Part shown: positions 54,979-64,000 of the stretch, piece by piece | Layout of the letters: every line of letters starts with the position of its first letter | Position numbering within the stretch: the stretch's first letter is position 1 | Assembly (NCBI RefSeq): GCF_002127325.2 | Contig: NC_035443.2 | Location: 123,104,922-123,168,921, forward strand | Direction: 5' to 3' | DNA length: 64,000 nucleotides | Source of the DNA: Helianthus annuus | Taxonomy: Eukaryota > Streptophyta > Magnoliopsida > Asterales > Asteraceae | The notes under the pieces: generated by a model | Databases searched by the model: none | What the model was told of the DNA's origin: nothing | The model's input: the letters and a program-made list of their open reading frames with translations, nothing else | Position numbers and translations under genes: made by a program

Positions 54979-56780
54979 TGTAACACCCCAGTTTTCGTAT
55001 GTCTTAATATAATAAACTAATAGTGAGGATTTAATGACAAAGAATGGTAAATATAAATTTTTACCATTTTGAAAGTCTTATAAATAATGGTAAGTTAAAA
55101 ACCCTTTGTATGGGAATAAAGTTAACTAAAGAAAAGTAACAAAGTTAGTGTGAAAAATCACTAATTTGAACATACCATAAAAGTTAGGGGCTAAATGTGT
55201 AATATAGAATAAAATTAGATAAAAAAAAAGAAAGCCAGTTTGGTCTGGCAGTGTGTGCGATCGAGAGAGAGGAGGGAGCCAAGGGAGTCAAAACCCTAAC
55301 ATCACAAATCTCTCAAATTGAAAGGGGAAAATTGAAAGTTTATCAATGCATGAGTTAGAAATGTTCATCCCTAAGTGAAATTGACATCAAGTAAGTCGAA
55401 TTTCATGATTTGGTGATGTTTGATTAATTTGATATGTGAAATTTGTGATGCTTTATGAGATCAAACATGAATGCAAGGTGATATGAACTTGTAAGAGTTG
55501 AAATCATGCTTTAATTTCTCTATGATGATAGATTAGGGTAAAACCCATTCATGTGATAAAAGATGATCAAGAAATTGTGAAGCTCTATATGTTAATTTGA
55601 TGAATGTTAGTGAAAAGGTTAGATGTAATTGATTTAGAATTATGTGATCGTAATTAGAATGATAATTTCTAAGTTAGGGATGTTTTTTTTTATTACTCAA
55701 AGAGTGAACTATGGAAGTTATGCTTAAAATGCTTGTACATTATGCTAAACTAGTGATACGCACACAAGGTGTTTGACAAAATGCCCAAGTGAGTCTAGTT
55801 ATGGCTTTTGCATGTATACTTGTTAAAATGATGCAATTTTCTTATGATAATGATGTATGTGATTAGTAAACGCCATAACGTACAATAAGGATTGTGAAGT
55901 AATGTTTAAGAATGCTAAAGTATGAGATTATGATATATAGGCACAAAGAAGGAAGAAGGCGCAAGTCACTCGAAGGCACAAGCATCTCAAGATCGCGGTA
56001 AGTTCATGTAAACTTTATGTACTCTATTTGTAGAATTATGTATGAAATTGGTTAGTGCTATGAAATAGGTGTAAGTTTTCATTATGATTCATGATTGACT
56101 AAAAGTAATGAACTTTATATTGGGGAATTTTTTTAAGGATACTATGATGTGATAGTGAATATGGAGTGACCCGTCCAAATGGGTTAAAAAGGGACAAGTA
56201 GAATGGTTGATTGGAATGTGTATAATTGACTTGTTTATATGGGTCAATTGATGCAAGTATATCGAGAGATATGGAATGTAGCGGTTCATTACAAATGAAT
56301 CGGGAAGTGGTATGATGAATGTTTCCGAATGGAAGTGATAATGTTATTAAAGTAAAATGTTATGTATTATGAACTAACATGTGTTGTTGTTATGAATGAT
56401 AGGTAAATCACATGATTAATTGCGGCGCGCTCGGACCGAACATACACACACAACGTTGACCTTTATACGCTTCCGGTTCAAGTTGTTTCTTTTGAATGGG
56501 TCGAAACATCCTTTTGTGTAGTAAATGTTAAACTAATTATTAGGATGATGGTAGTAGTTTGAAGTTAAACTTTATTTTGAATAGTTTGGATTTAATATTC
56601 TAGGTAAATTGTGTTTGGTTTTTAATTTAGCATCTTTGGGATAGTGTCATAGAATGTATCTTGAATGGTTTCGTTAAAAAGCAGGAAAAATGTTCACTTT
56701 CCGAATGGGTCATGTCAAAATTTTTCCAAACCTTTGTATGAGCTTTACGTTATTGTCAAAAGTAAAAAGTGGGCGTTTCA
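54979..56780 (+). repeat. 3' LTR of element E
   Basis: 1802 bp, about 0.3 percent different from the 5' LTR. Confidence 0.95.
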
Positions 56781-56785
56781 CTGAT

Positions 56786-56912
56786 CCTCAATATCTTGAG
56801 GGATATTGGTCCCTACGAGCACCGCGATATCCGGATTATCCTGGTCCAGGATAATTTTCTTAACATCCTATTCTGAAGCCTCCGCGATATCCTGGGCTCG
56901 TATCTTTAATTG
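56786..56912 (-). pseudogene. pol: pol of element D, first codons after the UAG
   Basis: Minus-strand frame in register with gag-pro across the UAG at 56913-56915; continues at 44438 once E is removed. The TAG-CAA-TTA signal is at 56907-56915, preceded here by GCA rather than CAA. Confidence 0.85.
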
Positions 56913-59189
56913 CTATGCTGCATTGGGCTTGGTTGAGGGTTTCATCGAGGATGAGTAACATTCCTTTGTCTCCTGTTGATCACTTTCCACCTTGACAACC
57001 CCCCAAGGAGTAGGGATCTTGATACACTGATGATAGGTTGATGGAACGGCCTTCATGTCATGGATCCATGGCCTGCCAAGTATGATATTATAGCAGGATA
57101 GGGAGTCCATCACACAGAAACGTTGTATCGAGTTGACCCCTTCAACATACACTGGTAACTTTATCTCTCACACGGTATTCCTAGCTTCTCCACTGAAACC
57201 AACGAGCACAGTGGACTTCGAAGTAATGTCCATTGGAGATACATTCATCCTCTTCAATGTTTCCAGCTGAATTATATTAACAGAGCTACCGTTGTCCACC
57301 AATATCCTGCGTACAAAATGGTTAGCAACATACAATGTTATTACGAGAGCATCATGGTGTGGACCCTGCACAGTATCCCGGTCATCACTGTCGAAAGTGA
57401 TCACTTTGTCAGTTGTAAGGGTTGTCATCCTGGCTGGTTTATCTCCCCTTTCAGTCTTAGCCTCCTTTGCATGTCTCTTAGCCGCAGAATACGAAGTCCC
57501 ACAAATGTCGGATCCTCCCGAAATAAAGTTGATTATCTTGGCATCCACAGGAGGTAATGCCGCTCGTTCAGGATCCTTCTCCGTATCCTGACCCTTATTC
57601 TTCTTCCTTCCTAGGAGATCCTTCAGATATCCCTTGCTCAGAAGATAACTTATTTCTTTTCTTAGAGCAATGCAATCCTCAGTCACATGACCAAAATCTT
57701 CGTGGAAGGCACACCATTTGGATTTATCCTTCCAATCAGCTTTTTGTTGGTTCTTTCGAGGCCACCTAGCTTTGTCTCCTAAACCCTGCATAGCATACAT
57801 TAATTCAGGAATGTTAACATAAAAACAATATTCAGATAATTCAGGATATTCTTCAGGATCCTCATCTTCAACAGCATTCACTTTCTTGTTGTCATTTCTA
57901 CCATATGGCTTAGAGCGATATGGTTTAAATGAGGATTCTGACTTCCTATTGGTTGACTCGTAGGTAGTGGATGAGTTCATCCTTTCTTGCATTTTCTTAT
58001 CATCCTCTTGCCTGATATATCTCAAGGCCCTGTTTCGAGCCTCGTCCAAATTCTTGCAAGGATTCATCACAAGATCCTGATAAAATTGAGAATCCTTTTG
58101 TAGTCCCATTTTGAATGCTTGGACCACTGTGGCAACATCAAGGTGCGGGATATCCAAGGATTCCCTGCTGAATTTGTTCACATAATCCCTTAGGGATTCC
58201 TGAAGTCCTTGAGTTATCCTGTAGAGATCACTTGTTAGTTTTTCAAAACTCCGAATACAAGAAAATTGACTATTAAATAAATTCACTAGGTGAGCAAAAG
58301 ATGTAATCGAATGTGGAGGAACATTTAAGAGTCATGTCAAGGCTGATCCTGTTAAAGTAGAACCAAAGCCTTTGCATAGGCATGCTTCCTTAAGCTCCGG
58401 AGGAATAGGATTAATCTCCATTCTTTCCCTATACTGGGCAACATGCTCTTCAGGATCCGTAGTCCCATCATAGAGCTTCATGTTGGGGGTTTGAAATCTC
58501 TTCGGGATCTCAGCATCATAGACAGGATGTGCGAAACGAGATATCATGTGGCTATCCTGGGATACTTCAGGAATTGGCTGAACCACCCCAGGTACACTGG
58601 ATATCATATACTTTAGCTTCTGAAGCTCCCTAGATAATGCTGATGCCACACCTGTATCCTGCAAAGATCCAACACTGTTAGTGGCAAGAGTATTATTATT
58701 ATTAGACACATTACCAATCTGAGGATTTTGGCCATATCCTGAAGCATATCCTGAGCTCCTCACATTTGACACTCTAACCAAAGAGGGCATCTCAGGGGTA
58801 GGATTCTGGGGATGGCTAGGCACAATATTTCCCCTATTATCCTCAGTATACACAGCCGAACTGAAGTTCAAAGTTCTGGGTTGTAGAGGAGTGACGATAT
58901 CTTCAGTGGATCTGCTTGAGCCAGCTTTTAAGAGTTGTATTTCTCTTAACAGCATTTGGTTAGTTTCCTGTTGCTGCCTCATTTGTTCCTGCACACTTCC
59001 AAATAAGGTTAGAATTTCATCATTAGAAGCTAAAACGGGAGCAGATCCCTGAACACTCCGGGTAGGGATAATATCCTGAGGTTGTGAAGAAGCTGGCATC
59101 CTTGGAGGAGGTGGTGGAAGCACCGAACCAGTAGTAGCAGAAGTTGTAGCAGGCGCAGAGGAAGAGCTCATGTTTGATCTTGAGGCCAT
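56913..59189 (-). pseudogene. gag-pro: gag-protease of element D
   Basis: ATG at 59189 (MASRSNMSSSS). Pro/Ser/Gln-rich N-terminus without the 12-residue repeats of A-C. The gag core (LTSDLYRITQGLQESLRDYV) is followed by the zinc-knuckle variant CAFHEDFGHVTEDC and a protease with ILVDNGSSVNII. Stops at 58332-58334 (TGA for a Trp codon) and 57168-57170 (TGA in place of Gly) disable it; the frame is otherwise kept to the recoding UAG. Confidence 0.9.
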
Positions 59190-59271
59190 TGTGGTCAATG
59201 TGACAAAAAGTTTTGAAAACAGAAAACCGATTAACGATTTTACAAAGATTTTTAGTAAAGGTAGCACCACT

Positions 59272-59290
59272 TGCCCCACGGTGGGCGCCA
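59272..59290 (-). other. Primer binding site of element D
   Basis: Minus strand TGGCGCCCACCGTGGGGCA, same as in A, B and C. Confidence 0.75.
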
Positions 59291-59293
59291 AAT

Positions 59294-60037
59294 TGTTTTG
59301 GTCAAAAATTACCGAAGCAATTAATGATCAAATTAGTTAAGTGAGGTAGTGTGCTAAAAAGTGTATTGGAAATATGCTTGTTATGTTGTTTGTAAAAACA
59401 GTTTTCAGGATACGGCTCAGGATATTGAGCTGTATCTACGATCAAACTATGAGCAAAAAAGTAAAGGAAATGACACGAGATATACGAGGAAAGCCCTTGA
59501 TCAATCTAGATCGCCGGCATAAAACCTCGGGAGCTGACAATCGCAGCTGCCTAGTTCTTCTTATTGCTTCAAACTTCAGGATACAGTGCAGGATATTGAC
59601 CAGATCGCTAAGTGTTACAATGCTTTGTGTGAAAGTAAAAGTTGCGAGAGAACAAGTGTGAGAGTGTAGTGAGTGTAGCTGTGATGTCCTATTCGATCTG
59701 ATATACCCACCTATTTATAGTAACGAAATACAAACTAAAATTCCTATAAATATGGGATGCTTCCGAATATTCCATTGTTAACGTTGTAGACCGAGTAATG
59801 CGGCTTCAACGTCTTCATTTGAACGACTTGGACCGAGTCTCCCGCAGAAAGGGTCTTTATGAACGTTGGGCACCTGGACGCATACTCCTGCACACAACCC
59901 GTTAGTAATCCTGAGGATACCATCCAGGATGTTACCAATATCCTGAATGAGCATCCCGGATATGAGCAGATATCATATAATCAAGATATAACTCAAGATA
60001 TTTCTCAGGATATGGGCTCAGAATTTTACCCATAACA
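59294..60037 (-). repeat. 5' LTR of element D
   Basis: 744 bp, minus strand TGTTATGGGTAAAATTC...CCAAAACA. It is largely unlike the A/B/C LTR but shares the PBS-side end and the block at 59479-59530. It has eight GGATA/TATCC words and no GGATC word. The right flanking 5 bp are TATGG. Confidence 0.9.
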
Positions 60038-61224
60038 TATGGTTCTGTCACGAAACCCTTGACAACTCCGGTATTATTTCTCCTTTTGGTTTCATGTTCT
60101 AGATCTGCATATTGATCGATCGTTTTGTATAAATTTGGTTTTTGTAGGTTTTGGATTGAGTTTTGTATGCTATAGATGTTGGATAGTATGACTTTGGAAA
60201 ATCAACTCTCATGTTTTTGTTTTAGGAATCCAATCATGTAATTTCATTATTTAGCTTTAAATTGGTTCATCTTTGTTTAAAATCCATTTATTATTTAGCT
60301 TTAAATTGGTTCACCTATGTATAAAATTCATAGTTTATCTCATCAGTTGATGGTTGTTAATGGTGGTTTGGTGGAGGCTTATGGTGATAGTGTTTGATGG
60401 GCAGTGTTTGGTGGAGTGTGTGTTTATTTATTATTATATTTTTAATAAGGGTAAAAAGACGACTATACCCTCATGTGCAATGCACATGACTAGATTTAAC
60501 CATGAAAAATAACCAGGTTAGTGCTAAAGGACGTAGGGTGTAATGAGTTTTACAAATAAAGGATTGTGACTGTAATTATTGAAGTTAAAGGCCATCTATT
60601 GCAATCCAATACAAACATAAATGACAAAAAGTGTAATTTACCCTTCTTTTAAGTAATTAAAGAAAGTTTCTTAAATAATCTTTAAACCTGTCTTCTTATT
60701 AGGTTATTATTTTACTAAACTCATTATTAAACTAGAATTCCAGTGTGTTTCAACAATAACATATGTTATACTTAGTGAGTGTGAGTAACTTTCTTTAATA
60801 TTTTAATACAAATGAGTTAGTGGGGAAGTTTGGATATGGGAGGTCAGGGGTTCAACCCCCCGTTCAAAAAAATTAACTCAGAAAAATAGCATAGTTTTAG
60901 GCAGTTTCTAAAATAGTTAAATAACTTCTATTTGTGGTAGTATTAGTAGTAGGAGACTTTGTTTAATTTTGATCATGGTGTGTGTTGTTTTGGGGAGTTG
61001 CGTTCTCGAATTTAGCAGACTTTTCGACTTTCAATTTCAAGCATCTATCACATATCATTGCTTTCTAACTTTGTTTTTTAATCAGGATTTTGCAACAACA
61101 GTTTCACACTCCTTCTAGGACACCATCTTCACCTCTTTTCCCGTGCTTTGTGGGTGGATCACCGCCACGTTGACCAAGATTCTTCACCGTACCAACGTGT
61201 GTGAATCTTTCCTGATCTTGCTGC
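60038..61224. other. No gene recognised
   Basis: AT-rich sequence with no convincing frame. The stretch ending GTAATTTACCC at 60643 resembles one end of a Mutator-like terminal repeat, but no partner was found. Confidence 0.5.
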
Positions 61225-61440
61225 AATTAGGGGCACCATACAACCTCATCTTCTTCTTATTCCTATACCGCATCCCGTTAGCATAGATCATGTTCCTATT
61301 CCTCCTTTTCATCATCATGATTATCATTTAGTTGAAATTAGGGGTAGCATACAAGCTGATCTTCTTCCTATTTCTATTTTGCATCCCGCTAGATAGATCA
61401 TCTTCCTATTCGTAGTCCTTTTCATCATCTTGATCAATTT
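61225..61440. repeat. Imperfect tandem duplication of about 110 bp
   Basis: AATTAGGGG(C/T)A.CATACAA.CT.ATCTTCTTC... at 61225 recurs at 61336 with about 15-20 percent differences. No coding frame spans both copies. Confidence 0.75.
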
Positions 61441-61697
61441 TTTTGAGGATGTCAACTCCCGCATAGCTAGTATGTTAAATGAGCTTGAGGTTATTCAGCT
61501 ACAGTTTCCTGGTATGCATGCTCTAATCCACAGTCTTCCTGCTACCCAAAAACCAACTATCCTTACTGCTAGAAAACATGTTAAAAACCCATAACACTAC
61601 CAATTCACTCTACCCAAAAGCCAGTACAACAGCCAACTTCCGTAACCACCGAAAAGGCAATAAAGTTAACAAATCCTACTACCACTAACAAAGTTGT

Positions 61698-62140
61698 GAT
61701 AATCAGTTACTTGTCATACAACATATATGCACTTATCACATCACACTATGTTTCATGTAAATTGTTGATAGTTCCAGACTAATATAAAAAAGAGACTTTT
61801 AAGTTCTTATGAAACTTGATAAAGAGCTCTTGGAATGGTATTAAAAAAACCATGGAAAGGTACACATATTTCATTGAAATTTACAAAGAGTTCTATGCAA
61901 GTTCTAGCAGGCGACATATAAAAGATAATCAATTACTTGACATACAACATATATGCACTTACGTATATCACAATGTGTTTCATGTGAATTCTAGATAGTT
62001 TTAGACTAATCCAGAAAAAAGGAGACTTTTAAGTTCTTATGAGTTGATAGAGTATCTGGAATGGTATTAAAAACATAAAAAGGTACACATGCTTCATGGA
62101 AATTTATAAAGAGTTCTATGAAAGTTCTAGAATAATCTTT
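61698..62140. repeat. Imperfect tandem duplication of about 226 bp
   Basis: GATAATCA(G/A)TTACTTG.CATACAACATATATGC at 61698 and 61924, both copies ending in AGAGTTCTATG(C/A)AAGTTCTAG. Confidence 0.78.
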
Positions 62141-62149
62141 ATGGAAAGT

Positions 62150-62570
62150 TCCAAATGTCAATTAGGTCAAATCAAACGTAACAAAACACCAAACACTGCT
62201 AAAAACTGCTATATTGAATCAATTTGAGCATCGGTAAAGAAATATGACGTAAACGAGTGATTAATGAGCAGTTGATACAAAATCGAGCATATGAAACCTA
62301 AACCCAACTTCAAACATCATATAGGCCAAATTAAATGCAACAAAAACAACACAAAACCGCTATATGGAATCATTTTAGTGACCCGTACAGAAATTTGACA
62401 TAAACGAGAACATTGATGAGCAGTCGATACAAAATCGAGCATATGAAACCTAAACCTAGCTTCAAATGTCGATTAACGCTAAAAAACTGCTATATCGAAT
62501 CATTGTGGTACAGAAATTAGACGTAAAGGAGAAGATTAAAGAGCTGTGATGCAAAATTAAGCGTATGAAA
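62150..62570. repeat. About three imperfect units of about 150 bp
   Basis: Each unit holds AAACTGCTATAT(T/C)GAATCA and GATACAAAATCGAGCATATG-like words. Adjoins the previous duplication. Confidence 0.7.
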
Positions 62571-62721
62571 GTGATGTAAGTTGAAATAACAGAAAGTGGA
62601 GAGACCAGAAGCTGAAGAGTGAGAGGAGAAGGATGCGGTTATGAAGAGAGGAATTGTAAGCAGGTAGATAATGGAAGTAAGCTCCGGCATGTTCTACAAC
62701 AATGGCGATGAATGATACCAA

Positions 62722-62936
62722 GGGGGTGTTTGGGATTCCTTCTCTTCTCAAAAAGGACTTGTTAACTTATATAAGTCAAAAGTGAGAAGTTACAAATACT
62801 AACTTCTCAAAAACAACTTCTCAACACACAAAAATAACTTAAATAAGTTAACCCAAACACTATAAAAACAACTTATTAACTTTTATAAGTCAATAAGTTA
62901 TAAGTTGCATCAAAATAAGCTAACCCAAACACCCCC
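62722..62936. mobile_element. MITE-like element, 215 bp
   Basis: Perfect 13-bp terminal inverted repeats GGGGGTGTTTGGG (62722-62734, 62924-62936) and internal AACTTATAAGTC-type inverted pieces. The TIR type resembles hAT MITEs, but no clear TSD was seen. Confidence 0.55.
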
Positions 62937-63137
62937 AATCTGGAAACGGTTATAATAAGCTTCAGTTTCACGTTTCCTCTGTTTTGTTTCTGGAATCTAC
63001 CTGAATCAAGTAAAAAAAGGTGATAAGGAAGTTGTTCATTTCATAAAAGAACATGGATACAATAGTGGTTTTCGTTATACCGAATTAAAATTTGACGTAA
63101 AAACGTGAAATTGTAAAATTTATGCCAAAGCATAAAG

Positions 63138-64000
63138 TGTCTCACCCCAACCGATGGCGGAAACATCGTGGTGCGAGCACTAAGCGTTCAGATTTCTCAT
63201 GAGATTTCCATAACACTAAATATTTCAATAAACATTTGATAGATTTCATAATAATTGTCTAAAAACAACCACCAACCACATATAACAAGGATGAAACATA
63301 ACAAACATTGTTCAAAAGACTAAATTAACTAGGCGACGTTTCTAGGCATCTCCTAGCTTGATTTCCATGTGTTTCGAAGCAACCTATTAGCCTGCAACAT
63401 GTATTAAAATATCAATACAAAAGTATTGGCGAGTATACAAGTTTGATAATAGAATAATATATTAAAAACAACTCATATCCACAATGTAACTAAAATAAAA
63501 TAGTTCAGTCGTGCTAGTCTCGCAGTCCACACGGTGATAGCCTAAGTATCCTGATGCTTTAGTGTTTACCCAAGACTCGAGGTAAACTAGAATCCTCCTA
63601 ACAATACCCCCTGAGAATGTGAGAGGTGCACCCCCTATAGCGCTACTATTGTTAAGGCGGAACTACACACCCTGGATTAAACGTCACATAGCACAAATAG
63701 AATACTAGAATGCACAAGTTTTCACGTACACATAGGATAGAGTTTAGATTTTGAAAGATTCAAGTTTATATAGAATACATGTTACGCCCCAAAGTTTTAA
63801 AGTAAAAAGGGGATCGAGTATACTCACAGTGATTGCTTAACAGTTATTGGATCAAAGGGAGCTCTTTTTAGAATTAGCCTGAATAGATTACAATAGAATA
63901 AGAGTCGGGCAGAATAACGAGATTGCGTAAAGTGCTGGAAATAGTCACTGGATCGGATGGTTGTCCGATCGGATGGCTGGATTGCCAGTCGATGGGGTCA
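63138..64000 (-). repeat. Probable end of another long LTR, cut by the window edge
   Basis: Begins TGTCTCACCCCAACCGATGG (plus strand), followed by GCGAGCACTAAGCG and TATACTCACAGTGATTGC. The general plan resembles the left part of solo LTR F (GTCGGGCACTAAGTCACC, AACTCACAGTGAATGC). The other end is outside the window. Confidence 0.45.

Larger units (their letters stand above)
44444..56780 (+). mobile_element. Element E: chromodomain Ty3/gypsy (probably Tekay clade) retrotransposon
   Basis: LTRs 44444-46247 and 54979-56780 (about 1.8 kb) differ by about five substitutions and two 1-bp indels. The TSD CTGAT is at 44439-44443 and 56781-56785. It has an initiator tRNA-Met PBS, gag with zinc knuckles, and pol ending in a chromodomain. 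It is split by solo LTR F. Although the LTRs are very similar, gag-pol has two frameshifts and a stop. Confidence 0.92.

Noticed and set aside
60452..60643. Second Mutator-like element
   Set aside because: Only one end resembling GGGTAAATTAC was found; no partner repeat or TSD.
60840..60862. tRNA-like B-box (GGTTCAACCCC) suggesting a SINE
   Set aside because: No A-box, no defined ends or TSD.

Overview
The window is plant nuclear DNA made almost wholly of nested LTR retrotransposons. No host protein gene, tRNA or rRNA gene was recognised. The element types (Tat/Retand, Athila-like and chromodomain Ty3/gypsy) indicate a flowering plant. The GC-rich CACGGGGCCGTG words in the Athila-like element make me think of Asteraceae, but that is from memory and not shown by the sequence.

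The nest can be read exactly because nearly every insertion keeps its target-site duplication (TSD). The outermost element D (Tat/Retand, minus strand, 5' LTR at 59294-60037) runs off the left edge. Into D went: B (1767-39917, minus, TSD CTCCT), a Mutator-like element (41863-43290, 9-bp TSD) and a chromodomain Ty3/gypsy element E (44444-56780, plus, TSD CTGAT). E is split by a solo LTR F (51115-54490, TSD TCAAC). Into B went A (4656-22506, plus, same family as B, TSD CAACC) and a solo LTR H (27234-36827, TSD CGGAG). A is split by a non-autonomous Athila-like element G (9011-16133, TSD CAACG). H is split by C (27791-36661, minus, same family, TSD GATAA). The right 4 kb (60038-64000) holds degenerate tandem duplications, a MITE-like inverted repeat and the edge of another LTR.

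A, B, C and D share one layout: LTR, PBS, gag-protease, a UAG stop followed by CAA-TTA, pol (RT, degenerate RNase H, second archaeal-type RNase H, integrase), a repeat- and hairpin-rich spacer, then a gene on the opposite strand with its own TATA box. In A, B and C this antisense gene has four exons with canonical GT-AG introns and an open spliced frame of 445-450 residues, even though A's and C's gag-pol frames are broken. In D only its last exon is in the window.

The most interesting part is the 3' flank of that antisense gene. 137-167 nt after its stop codon lies a two-helix structure with conserved unpaired TGGAKGG and GAAG, present once in A, B and C and three times in D. Its helices differ in sequence but keep pairing. 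A second hairpin in A, B and C shows three compensatory base-pair changes. The two families also use different short words (GGATC in A/B/C, GGATA in D). Together these suggest, as a hypothesis, that the antisense protein and/or these structures form an element-encoded regulatory system.
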